Below, in pieces: positions 23,713-35,206 of a stretch of 64,000 nt of DNA. A program made the translations under genes and the position numbers. The stretch spans positions 129,155,993 through 129,219,992 of the forward strand of contig CM060912.1 of assembly GCA_030737875.1 (NCBI GenBank). The letters run 5' to 3'. The DNA is from Allium sativum. Taxonomy: Eukaryota; Streptophyta; Magnoliopsida; Asparagales; Amaryllidaceae. A model generated the notes under the pieces. That model worked only from the letters and a program-made list of their open reading frames with translations, was not told the DNA's origin and searched no databases. Each line of letters begins with the position of its first letter. Position 1 is the first letter of the stretch.

Positions 23713-24460
23713 AAAATCAGATTTTTATTTTGCTACATATATAAAAATTGAATCTTTATTTTCGTTATTTCATAATATATAAAAATCTAATTTTTATATT
23801 ATTACATACACACGATAAAATTTACATTTTTATCTAACTAAAAATAATATTTTCATATCACTATTCAAATTACAAAAATCATATTTTAATCATCCCTATA
23901 ATATAAAAATCAAAATTTTATTATCTCTATAATATAAAATCATATTTTTATACTGCTACTATATAGATAAAAATTCTTTTTTTATGCCGCTAATACATAT
24001 GTAAAGATCAAATTTTTATTTCGCTACTTCATATATATAAAAATCGAATTTTTATCGCTACTTCATATATATAAAAATCGAATTATTATCGCTACTTCAT
24101 ATGTATGAAAATCGTATTTTTCTCTCGCCATTCTCTCTATAAAAATCACATTTTTTATATAAAGATCGTATTTTTATATCTCTACTACATATGTGAAAAT
24201 CACTCCTTTACACTGCTACTTCTATAAGAAAAATCATAATTTTATTTCATGATAATAAAAATCTAATCTTTATTCTAAAACCATATTTATAAAAATCAAA
24301 TCTTTACAAATCAAAATCATAGCTTTTTATAAATAAAGATCCTATTTTTATGTTCATAAAAATCACAAGTTCATGAATTAAAAATCATAGCCTGGAGCGA
24401 ATAAAAATCCTAGCTTTTGATTTTGAAATCATACATAAAAACCATATTGTTAATTTTGTT
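23640..24460. repeat. AAAAATC-ATTTTTAT array, LARD-1 3' LTR
   Basis: Some 20 spaced repeats of a short near-palindrome such as AAAAATCGAATTTTTAT separated by 15-30 bp containing CTACTTCATATATAT. A (TA)n microsatellite lies inside at 23678-23709. Confidence 0.8.
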
Positions 24461-24539
24461 ATATTATACAAGGAAAAACTAATTTTTCAAAATTGATTTC
24501 ACACAAAAAAAACATAAAAGAAATAACTAAATACTTACA

Positions 24540-24805
24540 GTCAAACAAAAGACGGAGGGGGGGTTTAGCGCGCTGAGGTGATCAGAGCACCTGATGGCGG
24601 CGTTGCTCAGGGAGTAGCGGTGGTTCCTGGGAGGAAAGGGGGCTTGGGCGCGGTTTCTGAATGGAGAGAGGGAGAGAGAGGTCAACGGGGAGAGGAGGGG
24701 GTTTGGAGGTGGGGCCGCGGTTGCGCGCTGGGGGTCTGCTCGCCGAGGAGGGGCGGCGGTGGCATAGTTCGGTGGAGGGCGACGAAGAATTAGGGTTCGG
24801 TTTTC
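24540..24805 (-). other. GC-rich gene-like leader in LARD-1 3' LTR
   Basis: A sharp GC-rich island in AT-rich DNA. On the minus strand it follows a TATA region, carries the plant-leader words ACCCTAATTCTTCG and CTCTCTCCCTCTCTCC, and ends at a strong splice donor (GACT/GTAAGTAT, exon end at 24539). It reads like the first exon of a plant gene. A 27-codon frame starting MPPPPLLGEQTPSAQPRP exists here, but its ATG is lost in the other LTR, so I do not call it a gene. Confidence 0.6.
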
Positions 24806-24853
24806 TTTTTTTATTTCCAGAATGAAGTGAGAGGGAGAGAAAGAAAAAGGTGG

Positions 24854-24868
24854 AGTATATAATATATA
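24854..24868 (-). promoter_or_regulatory. TATA region of LARD-1 3' LTR
   Basis: On the minus strand TATTATATATTATATACTCC about 890 bp from the LTR edge, just upstream of the pyrimidine-rich leader. Likely promoter of the element. Confidence 0.5.
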
Positions 24869-25754
24869 ATATTATTTATTTAATTAATTGATCCCATAAA
24901 GTAACTTTTTATTTCGAACTCAAAATCGAACCCACCGACTGTCGTCCTTAGCTAATTACCCATATTCTGAACACAATGGGATATGTATCGTAAGCTGATT
25001 AGATCGTTTCGATCAGTTTTCATCAAAATCAAAATATAAATCTATGTATTGAATTTGAACGCGAATTTCAATTTACCGGGGCCACATACGGACTCTAAAA
25101 ATTCTCGAAAAATATTTTATAGCTTTGTATCGATGATACAATCCTAACAAAACTAATTTCGTCAAATTCTGAGACCGTTTGAAAAATGGTCATTTTCCAG
25201 TCGATTAAATTCAACTAAAACTGGTCAAACGCGTTTTCCTTTGCTACACTCACATATTGATTCAGAAAATTATGCAAATTGGAATCTAGCAATGATTTGA
25301 CATCCTGGATCCAACAAAAGTGGTTTCGTCGGAAACCGAGGTCGTTCGCAAAATTTCCATTTTTAAGGGCCAGAATTCCATAGCGACTATTCTGAATTTT
25401 CAATTGGACATAACTTTTTATTCCTACTATGAAATTTCAATTTTTCGGATTCGTTGGACAGATATTCTCAAATAGATTCTGATATTTTTGGTTTCGTTAA
25501 AATCCTTTTTATTTTGAATCTTGTACATACATTTGAAATTTGAAATCGAATTTTCGAACTACCGTGCCATTTTCATTTCCTTTTATAAATAAAAATAAAT
25601 ATTTATATTCTAACGACGATTCAAATAAATATATCCATTCTATTTCTATTCAAAATAAATTTCTCGTCATTCTTATTTGAAATAAATCATTTTAAATATT
25701 CAAAATTCATCAAAATAAATTTTTTAATTTGGCTCAGATTTCCGGATTATTACA

Positions 25755-26797
25755 ATCTCCCCCACTTAAAACCTTTTGTCCCCAAAAAGGAACGAAGCTG
25801 AAAGTTGTTTAACAAACCAACTCAACTTCCATTATTTTCTTTACGGCTTAAGTTCTTCAACTTTTCAGTTTCTAAGAAATTTTCAAATTTTTCAAAAATT
25901 TGGCTAACACCCTAAATTTCGCCATAACCTCCCATGCACCGGGAGCTTCGGGATATTTCAAATAGCCTCCCATAGCCCTCACAAATCCAAAAAGAAAAAA
26001 AAAACAGCTAAGCGGTTAGCCAATCGGCTCATAAAATCATCCAAAACCCAAGAAATACAATAAACATGTATCTATTTGTCGGGCAAACAATTTTACTCCT
26101 CTTCTCTAGCCTCCTTACTATGACCTGTTCAATGTAAGTACATGTATACGTATGCAAATGCGATAAATTTTCAATACAATTCACTATTTGACTTGATTTG
26201 GCTAAATGGTTCAAATTTAATTAATCAAACAATATCAAACAACACAATCAGCAATCAATTAGTTGATTATCTTTTCAAATTCATAACTTTGATACATAGT
26301 CCAAAAATCATATTTTTGATGCCAAATCACAACAATAAGCCTTATCTAGTCTTGGTTCTCACACCAGTCAATAGGAAATATATAAACATCCCACCTTCGA
26401 AACTCGAACATGAATACTGATGATGCGATCGCTATAGCGATCATCAGAACCATCTTCGGGCGACTATAGTGTGATTCTATATCTGTCCAGTATATTAAGA
26501 CTTCGTATACACGTGGATCAGACGTATATGCAAAATCTTTATATACTTGATTGTCCAAATCAATTTAAAATAAATACTCAAATACGTATAATAAAGTTTA
26601 AATTTTCAAAACAAAGCTTGTTTTCAATTCTATTTTAAAAACATCACTCTTCACACCCATTATAGGATACTACTGATCCCATCTCTAACAAGTCATTCTC
26701 ATTGGATATCACTAATCCAATCTCAGATGAATTCTTTCGTTCGGTTCTAATATGTCTTGTTCTCGTGCTCTGTAAACCAAAGCTCTGATACCAAGCT
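25755..26797 (-). other. LARD-1 internal region (non-coding)
   Basis: 1043 bp. On the minus strand it runs from the primer site (26794-26783, TGGTATCAGAGC) to the polypurine tract (25767-25755, AAGTGGGGGAGAT). No frame above about 90 codons and no similarity to gag or pol that I can see. Such an interior may keep only packaging and dimerisation signals. Confidence 0.88.
26783..26794 (-). promoter_or_regulatory. primer-binding site of LARD-1
   Basis: GCTCTGATACCA on the plus strand, three bases inside the 5' LTR edge; complementary to initiator methionine tRNA. Confidence 0.92.
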
Positions 26798-28682
26798 GTA
26801 ACGACCCGAAAACCCCTAATGGGAAATCGTGGATTGTACTGAGGACAAGACGAATCGGAACACAAACAGAAGAACATTTCATTGCTTATTACAACAATTT
26901 CATCAGAATACAAGAATATACAGAGTATGAGTAAATATTACACGTTTACTAAACATCAAAGATTTACAATTTCATTACCTAGCAGCGGAAAATAATACAA
27001 AACACAACTGAAAGCAATATATGGATACAGAGCTTTTCAAATATCATCCCAGCTGTAAATCAGGATCCTGTGAATATAAATCTGCAAAACCAAAACTACT
27101 AGCTGCCTGTGTCAAAATAAGGGCACCCAGAGTTTAGGTTAAAACAATAAACTCCAGGTTAGACATGTGACTTGTGTGAGAACTAAAACAGTTATTAATA
27201 TTTATTTTAAAGTTAGGTAAATCAAGGGACCATGTCGTATAAAACGGAATGGAATTCCTCCCAAGAATACCAGTGCATAAAACAATAGCACAATGCTAAA
27301 TAAAGAACAATGAAGCTATTATAAGACCCAGGTCCCATCATACAATGCAGCGCAAGCCGGAGGATATGGTTTTACCTTATAATAGCCAAAGAATGCTTGA
27401 TACGCTAAATTTCATCTTTTATTTATCACTTGTTTTACGACCAGCCTATCGACTGTCAGCACACAGCAACCAACCCTCGCAAGGGACATGTAGGGGTAAG
27501 AGCCCACTGTTCGCCACCAAACCACATGGTGAGAACCCCCCATCATGACTGCAACAAGAACTGGTGATACTCCATTCTCGATCATTTCAATCTAATTAAA
27601 GATTCATTAAAACTCCACTTGGTTTTAATCTTCCCAAAAATCAATATTAATGATTGTTTAACTTGGGAAATCACATCCTGTCTTTAACTGGGTTAAAGAA
27701 CCAATGTCATTTAAAACACGGTTCACTATAAACCCAAAAATATTATTTGCCTTCCTCCACAGAAATTCACTTCGATTATTACCAAATTGAATTCCATTCC
27801 ATTCCAATTTATTTTATTAAATTGGAAAACTTTAAATCTTATCAAAAAGATTTATAAATTCCAAATCCCATTCACTGTAAATCGGGTTAAAGAACGAGTG
27901 TTATTTAAAACACCGTTCACGATAAACCCAAAAATCAATTCAAATCCAATTATTGGAAATTCTAGTTACTTTTAAAACCTTTTCAAGTCCAATTTATTTA
28001 TTTCAAAAATAAATGGATTATAATTCTAGTTCAAAACTAGCTCATTTCGATAAAAATCTATTTTTATCTTTTCAAATATGGAGTTTTTCATCCCAATTCT
28101 TCCCAAATCATTTCTTATGATTTTACAAAAATTATTACTATTTTTAATAATTTTATCGAGGCCCGTACAGTAGATTTCCATTAACGGCCATCAAACTGCA
28201 CTTAAAGCGACCTTTTCCAAATTTGATTTGGACAAAATTCCAAATCCAGCCATTAGATTTCAAATCTCTAATATTCGTTAGAAAGGTCTATTCGATACGA
28301 ACACAAAGGTTCTGGTTTTAGGAGAATCCGATAATCGGATCTCTCGTAATATCCATTCGAAGTCAATGGTCGAAATTCGCGAACTGCCACAGCGCGACGC
28401 GTTCTATTCAGGCCATTATATATATATATATTAAATATATTTCCTCGATTTCCTTTCAAAACGTATTTTATAAATCGTTTTAAATTCGTTTTCAAAACAA
28501 TTTCAACTTCATATTCAATTTCTAATCAAAATTGAATATTCCATATCATCGATATGTAGATGATAATATTTTCAAAACATTAGATTTTGAAATCAATTCC
28601 TTTTCTGTATTCATTATAAAAATGAATATAATCATATAAATATCGTTCGTGTCAAAATGGCGCATATCTAATCAACACGGCT

Positions 28683-28898
28683 TTTATTCAACACATGAAT
28701 GTTTATTCTATTCAACATATGAATATTTATTTTATTCAACACATGAATATATATTTTATTCAACACATGAATATTCTTTCTATTCAACACATGAATTTTC
28801 TTTTATTCAGCACATGAATATATATTTTATTCAACACATGAATATTCTTTCTATTCAACACATGAATTTTCTTTTATTCAACACATGAATATTCTTTT
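28683..28898. repeat. 24-bp minisatellite, LARD-1 5' LTR
   Basis: Nine to ten units of TTCAACACATGAATAT type, more uniform than in the 3' LTR. Confidence 0.88.
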
Positions 28899-29569
28899 TT
28901 TTTTTAATATTCTTTATTTTCCAAATTGGAATGAGGCCCAATCAATTACCATATAATGTTAATTACATGGATTCCATACAACACATGTATATAATAGCAA
29001 TGACAAATAATCAACCATCATCCAGAGTGCACCACACAACTGCATAAGCATTAAATATAAATAATTAACGCTTACACAGTCTGTCAACCCATCGATCGAC
29101 ATATAGCTAAATAATTGGGATTAGTGTACGCCAAATATCATCCCAATACCCGTGTGGGGTTTCAAATCAACAAACAAAGATTTTTATTAGTGCAGTTGGG
29201 CGATGTGTAAAATTTATCGTCTCAATTAATATCCGTCAAATGGGTGTACATAAACAAATCGTCCGATTTGTTTTTAACTATTTATTTTATATACACGTTA
29301 AAAATTATATTTTTAACTATAAAATACTTTATTCATTCCACCTCACACAATCAATTTTCACAACACATCAATCAAACAAACAAGTCATCCATGGTCTGTG
29401 GACGACGGGTGTCAGGTGCTGCTAAGCACCGTCTGCATCCTATTATATATTTCAACTAGAAAACCAATTAAAAGTGAGGAGTTCTCACCGAGGTTTCCAC
29501 TCCACTGTGCTTTCTTTCTGAACGGTTTGGATTTGCCTAAAATTCCAATGCGACCTTTTCCCGCTGTTC

Positions 29570-30320
29570 ATAGTAAAAATCATATTTTTATTTCACTATA
29601 TATGTAATAAAAATCAGATTTTTATTTCGATACATATATAAAAATTGAATCATTATTTTTGCTATTTCATAATACATAAAAATCGAATTTTTATATTATT
29701 ACATACACACGATAAAATTTACATTTTTATCTAACTAAAAATAATATTTTCATATCGCTGTTCAAATTATAAAAATCATATGTTTATCATCCCTATAATA
29801 TAAAAATCAAAATTTTATTATCTCTATAATATAAAATCATATTTTTATGCTACTACTATATAGATAAAAATTCTATTTTTATGCCGCTAATACATATGTA
29901 AAGATCGAATTTTTATTTCACTACTTCATATATATAAAAATCGAATTTTTATCGCTACTTCATATATATAAAAACGTATTTTTTTCTCGCCATTCTCTCT
30001 ATCAAAATCACATTTTTTTATATAAAGATCGTATTTTTATATATCTACTACATATGTAAAAATCACTCCTTTACACCGCTACTTCTATAAGAAAAATCAT
30101 ATTTTTATTTCATGATAATAAAAATTTAATCTTTATTCTAAAACCATATTTATAAAAATCAAATCTTTATAAATCAAAATCAATGTTTTTATAAATAAAG
30201 ATCCTATTTTTATGTTCATAAAAATCACAACTTCATGAATTAAAAATCATAGCTCGGAGCGAATAAAAATCCAAGCTTTTGATTTTGAAATCATAAAAAC
30301 CATATTGTTAATTTTGCTAT
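29570..30320. repeat. AAAAATC-ATTTTTAT array, LARD-1 5' LTR
   Basis: Same array as at 23640-24460, slightly shorter. One (TA)n run and at least one unit are missing. Confidence 0.8.
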
Positions 30321-30396
30321 ATTATACAAGGAAAAACTAATTTTCTAAAACTAATTTCACACAAAAAAACATAAAAGAAATAACTAAATACTTACA

Positions 30397-30670
30397 GTCA
30401 AACGGAAGAGGGAGGGGAGGGTTTAGCATGCGCTGAGGTGGTCAGAGCACCTGATGGCGGCGTTGCTCAGGGAGAAGCGGAGGTTCCTGGGAGGAAAGGG
30501 GGCTTGGGCGCGGTTTCTAAAAGGAGAGAGGGAGAGAGGTCAATGGGGAGAGGAGGGGGGTTTTGAGGTGGGGCCACGGTTGCGTGCTGAGGGTCTGCTC
30601 GCCGAGGAGGGGCAGCGGTGGCGTAGTTCACTGGAGAGCGATGAAGAATTAGGGTTCAGTGTTCTTTTCT
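30397..30670 (-). other. GC-rich gene-like leader in LARD-1 5' LTR
   Basis: Counterpart of 24540-24805. TATA at about 30719-30737 on the minus strand, then CT-rich leader, then the same splice donor (GTAAGTAT, exon end about 30396). Because this is the 5' LTR, it is the copy that would drive the element's transcript. Confidence 0.6.
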
Positions 30671-31638
30671 TTTTTTATTTCCAGAACAAAGTGAGAGGGA
30701 GAGAGAGAAAAAGGTGGAGAATATAATATATATAATATTATTTATTTATTTATTTAATTAATCCCATAGAGTAACTTTTTATTTCGAAATCAAAATCGAA
30801 CCCACCGACTGTCATCCCTAGCTAATTACCCATATTCTGATCACAATGGAATATGTATCGTAAACTGATTAGATTGTTTCGATCAGTTTTCATCAAAATG
30901 AAAATATAAATCTATATATTGAATTTGAACGCGCATTTCAATTTACCGGGGCCACAAACGGACTCTAAAAATTCCCGAAAAATATTTTCTAGCTTTGTAT
31001 CGACGATACGGTCCTAATAAAACTAATTTCGTCAAATTATGAGACCGTTTGAAAAATGGCCATTTTCCAGTTGATTAAATTCAACTAAAACTGGTCGAAC
31101 GCATTTTCCTTTGCCACGCTCACATATTGATTCAGAAAATTATGCAAATTAGATTCTATCAATAATTTGACATCCCGGATCCAACAAAAGTGGTTTCGTC
31201 GGAAACCGAGGTCGTTTGCAAAATTTCCATTTTTAAGGGCCAGAATTCCATAGCGACTATTCTGAATTTTCCATTGGACATAACTTTTTATTCCCGCTAT
31301 GAAATTTCAATTTTTCGGATTCGTTGGATAGATATTCTCAAATAGATTCTAATATTTTTGGTTTCGCTAAAATCCGTTTTATTTTGAATCCTGTACATTC
31401 ATTTGAAATTTGAAATCGAATTTTCAAACTACTGCGCCATTTTCAATTCGTTTTATAAATAAAAATAAATATTTATATTCTAACGATGATTCAAATAAAT
31501 ATATCCATTCTATTTCTATTCAAAATAAATTTCTCGTCATTCTTATTTAAAATAAATCATTTTAAATATTCAAAACTCATCAAAATTGCCAAAATAAATT
31601 TTTTAAATTGGCTCAGATTTCCGTGTTATTACATCACC

Positions 31639-32988
31639 CCTCTGGTTCGGATCGTGATTTCTTCCCCATAGCATCAGGTTGGTTCGACTCGTGGCTCCAT
31701 CTCCGGTACGATTCGTGATGTCTTCACTCGAACGGGTCATGTCTTGAGCTCCCTCCCCTGGCAATTCGGAACGAGCTCCCTCTCTCGAGCGGGTCGGGTC
31801 GTGGTGCTAGCTCCAGAGCATCAGATCGTGGCTTGTTCCTTCAGGCGGTTCGTGATACTCAAGCTGGAGCAGTTCGGGTCGAGGCACATATGTCACAAGC
31901 AAATCGGTACTGGAGTGGCTCATGATGGGTGGCAACGAACGGGTCGGTTCGGAAGGGGAGCGATCTGATCCGGTTCCTACACTATATTCTGCAATTTTTC
32001 CAATGACTATTTTACGCCATATGACGGCATTTTCGACTATTCTAATTGTTCTAATCAATCATAAAACATACCATATAGTCATAGCAACATATAGAACTGA
32101 CCACAAACACCAAAACAACAATTAAAATGGATCAAACATACCCAAAACCCATATTTTTCCCTTAAACATATTTAAGCAAACCTAATGATAGGATTAGCTA
32201 AACTTAACCAAATTAACCCAAACTTCCAACAAAGGTCTAAAACGGTGTTTAAAATTTTCTAAATATTTTTCCAATATTTAATTCTGTTTAAATTCGCTAG
32301 TTAACACTAATTACCCTTAGTTAACCATAATTAGTGTAAAAACAAGGCAAATCACTCACCTTTGCCACAATTAAAACTTTCAGAACTGGAACTCCTCTGA
32401 TTTGGGCGAATATCGATGTCTAACAGCAGCTCTAACTCTGAAATGGCACTCTTTCTCCTTGATTTGATGTTGCTAAGCTTAGTCCCTGATTAGAGAGCGA
32501 TTTGGGATGAAATTAGAAGGTGAAGGCCATTGTTAGGGTTTCTAAGAGGTAAATGGCGGCTAGAAAACAGAAATAAAATGAAAACCTAACTCATTTCAGC
32601 CTCCCCATAACCCTAATCCCGAAATGGGTTATGGGCCCATTCATTAATCACCTCATTTGGTTAAGCAGTTTTTCACCTTCTAAAACTTATTTCAGGCATA
32701 TCTCCCAAACGATAAGTCCGTTTTTCACATATGGCCACTCTACGGAAAGGTAAACCATCATCCGGATCTAATGGAAGTGGTTTCAGGTCAAAATTCTTTA
32801 CCAATCAAAAGTTATGGCCAAAACAAGATCATCTAGGGGCAAAAAGGTCATTCAAAAATCGGCAAAAATCGTGAACATGGGAAATGACTCCAATAGTCAT
32901 CCCCTAATGTCACACGACCATACGACTCCTTACGAGAAAGAAATAAGTATTCTACGATCCTCCGATGCGTAGAATGCGAGTCGTTACA
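31639..32988 (-). repeat. gypsy A 5' LTR, upstream part
   Basis: Continuation of the LTR cut at 19389. It starts after the right TSD of LARD-1 (TCACC, 31634-31638) and ends GAGTCGTTACA at 32988. Its net length with the other part is about 2.57 kb. GC-rich words like CGGTTCGGGTCG (31640-31970) continue the style seen just before the break (19260-19389). A TTAGTGTTAAC-like AT-rich tract lies near 32290. Confidence 0.85.
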
Positions 32989-33772
32989 TTAACATCCTAT
33001 CCTAATTTGGTAAAGTGATTAAGTTGGGCCTAGAGACCAAATAAACATTTTGGTACCAAAAGAAATGTCTTTTACTAAGTGGTATTAACTTTCGAAAATT
33101 TCTTTATTTCACTTATTTCATTCTTTATCTTCTAGTCAATGTGTTTCGAAATCATTTTCATAGACCTTGGGTTGATTTCAACGATTCTTACAATAATCTT
33201 GAACTACCCTTCATTCTTCATTTCTTCTCATAAATCCTGGGAGTTGCTAGCTATTTTCTATGAAGGCCTTTTGTTATGAATGGTTTTGATAATAGATGGG
33301 TGTATGAAGTTTATAACACCTAAGCAGGCAAAAAGGCATATCAATTCTAAGTAAAAGTTCGTGTTACCGATTGATTTCCTAAGCCAAAATACCTCATGAA
33401 AATTCATAAGATAAACTTTCTTACTCTTCTAGTCATGTTTCTAAGTTATTAAGTCAGTTCGTCTTTGCCTTGACCTTATGCTTCTGATTGAATTCTGGTT
33501 GGTTAAAAACACGGTTAACACTTGCTCTAGAGTTTGATTTCATTGAAAATAAAGTGTACATTAGGCTAAGACATGTTCTTAATTAATCTTAGTGCTTCTT
33601 CAGAACGTTGCTTAATGTTACTTTGATTTGGCATATATTTTTTCAATTTCTTTGCATGTTAAAACTCTATCCTTTGTGACAAAAACAAGATCCATGCTTT
33701 GGAGATCACATTCTGCCTTAGTTGAGTTCCCCTTACCTTTGCTATGAATTACACAAAATTTTATGGTGGGGC
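32989..33772. other. unassigned stretch
   Basis: 784 bp flanking gypsy A. No convincing frame and no terminal repeats. It may be the remains of the 3' part of gypsy C (34151-36947), which would lie on this side, but I see no motif that proves it. Confidence 0.4.
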
Positions 33773-34150
33773 AGAAGTGAGCATTTATCGGCTAAAACTA
33801 AATAAACCAACCAACCAAACTAGTTACGTTTGATTTGGTTTTAGTAGTTAGTCGGTTGTTTTAGTTTTTATTCTTATATTATTTGGTTTATTGGTTAGGT
33901 TTGGTTTACAATATTAGAAAACCGAACCAACCAACTAAATCAAAATTAAAAATAAAGTTTTCTTAAAGTTTAAAATCTACAAACAACAATAATATTATTT
34001 ATACATTTTTGTAATAATATTTATTTTCTTTCAATTTATATTAATATTTTAGAATAAAAGTTAATTTTTTCAAAAATTGGCATCATATGGACTTAAATTA
34101 TTTTAATCTTATATTATATCCAAAACTAGAAGATCTATTTAATTTTAGGG
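33773..34150. mobile_element. degenerate hAT-like MITE
   Basis: Starts GAAGTGAGCATTTATCGG and is full of AACCAACCAAAC/GGTTGGTT and AACCGAACCAACC words, like the better-preserved element at 62913-63401. A possible right end with CACCCCTAA lies near 34165. No TSD could be matched, so the ends are uncertain. Confidence 0.5.
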
Positions 34151-34700
34151 TAAACTTCACCCCTAACTTGTGTGTCCTCGACAACTCAAGCACACTCCTT
34201 AGGTATGTCTTGTGTTTCTCCTCAGTCTTAAACCAGATCAAAATATATGGGCACAAGTACAAACTTATTCGGTTGGTTTTTGAAAACCCAATTCATGAGA
34301 CCCACAAAGCGTCCTACAACATTGGTCAGTCTGAATGGCTAACGAAACGCGATGATAGGCACATTATCTTTTGCTGCTCCCAATAGGTGAACTCCCATTG
34401 TTAAACCTAGTTCAGAGAACACCCTTGTAATGTAAAGCTAATTGAACGGGTCATCGATACATGGGAGTGGATACTTATTCTTCCTTTTTATCTTTATTCA
34501 GCTCACAATAATTCATAAACAATTTCAAAGATCCATTTGGCATGGTGGAAAATACTACTAATGTAATCCACTTACGTACACTTCTACGAATGAATACTCT
34601 GCTTAACAAGTCATTCACTTGCACCTTTAGTCTTTTTCTCTTTTGATGTCATACGCCTTAAAGGCATAACTACCACACGACATCCTTTACCAAGTTTATC
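34151..34700 (-). pseudogene. gypsy C reverse transcriptase remnant
   Basis: On the minus strand a region like FKTEEKHKTYLRSVLELS (about 34230-34170) matches the segment just after the catalytic box of gypsy reverse transcriptase, and LYLCPYILIWFKTEE stands where the F-x-D-D-I motif should be, with both aspartates gone. Around 34500-34560 the motif before it is recognisable in pieces. Many stops and frame changes. Old relic, more decayed than element A. Confidence 0.65.
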
Positions 34701-35142
34701 TAAAATTGAGTTTCAAAATGCAACGTTATTCTAGTCACTTCCTTAAATACGTTCGGATACTCTCTAATAATAGGCAAAGATAAAAACCCAATGTGCGCAA
34801 GGTAACAAAGATCAAGCTCCAATATAAAGCTAACTATAACTCCATCCTCTGATGGGCATCCATTCATTACTGTCAACCCTTCCATAGCTGTCACTAGCAA
34901 TTTCTTACAATCCATTATCATCGCGTTCTTTTTTAGCCAATTCATTCCAATGATAATCCCAAATCCAACAAAAAGCATCAATTACTTGATAAAACTAAAT
35001 CACGACGGACCATGCATGAGTTAATAGAGCCTACCAATAGAGTTTGTCATAATCAATGGTTAGTCTACTATCCCGGGTCTCACTACAAATTTATCTACTA
35101 AGTTACTAGATATGAATGAATATGAAGCCCTGATATCAAATA

Positions 35143-35206
<64 letters not shown>

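Larger units (their letters stand above)
19390..25754 (-). repeat. LARD-1 3' LTR (6365 bp)
   Basis: The longer LTR. It keeps two segments that are missing from the other LTR: about 1.28 kb at 20020-21305 and about 0.32 kb at 21480-21800. The first also exists in the related solo LTR at 38600-39650, so it is ancestral. It contains a 24-bp minisatellite, an AAAAATC-type array, a GC-rich leader and a TATA region, all in minus orientation. Outside the indels the two LTRs differ by several percent by eye, so this insertion is older than gypsy B. Confidence 0.92.
19390..31633 (-). mobile_element. LARD-1: non-coding giant-LTR retrotransposon with TSD
   Basis: Complete minus-strand element of 12.2 kb with very long LTRs (19390-25754 and 26798-31633) around an interior of only 1043 bp. 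Both LTRs start TGTAACGACCCGAAAA and end in TTATTACA or similar. Primer site and polypurine tract are in the right places. The 5-bp TSD is perfect: TCACC at 19385-19389 and 31634-31638. No gag or pol remnant is visible, so it must have been moved by proteins from another element. This fits the class called large retrotransposon derivatives (LARDs), with LTRs at the upper end of the usual size. Confidence 0.93.
26798..31633 (-). repeat. LARD-1 5' LTR (4836 bp)
   Basis: Shorter partner of the 19390-25754 LTR. About 1.28 kb has been replaced by about 135 bp of unrelated filler (27425-27561), and about 0.32 kb is deleted at 27739 after the word AAACCCAAAA. Otherwise collinear, with a minisatellite (28683-28898), an AAAAATC array (29570-30320), a GC-rich leader (30397-30670) and a TATA region (30719-30737). 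Confidence 0.92.
1..32988 (-). mobile_element. Ty3/gypsy element A (decayed, split, incomplete)
   Basis: A minus-strand gypsy LTR retrotransposon. Reading from right to left I see the 5' LTR (32988 down to 18174), a primer-binding site, gag, two zinc knuckles, aspartic protease, reverse transcriptase and the first residues of RNase H, where the window ends. Integrase and the 3' LTR would lie beyond position 1. Two insertions split it: a CACTA element at 1795-17239 inside gag and a giant-LTR element at 19390-31633 inside the LTR. Stops and frameshifts throughout show it is dead. The five bases just outside the LTR at 32989-32993 are TTAAC, the expected TSD to look for at the unseen left end. 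Confidence 0.85.

Noticed and set aside
22765..24460. Possible CRISPR-like array (regular repeats with spacers)
   Set aside because: Repeats are imperfect and spacers are similar AT-rich sequence; this is a plant retrotransposon LTR with tandem repeats.
24578..24793. Glycine- and arginine-rich plus-strand frame in the GC-rich island
   Set aside because: The promoter signals point to the minus strand, and the frame is not conserved in the other LTR (30454-30726 differs by frameshifts).
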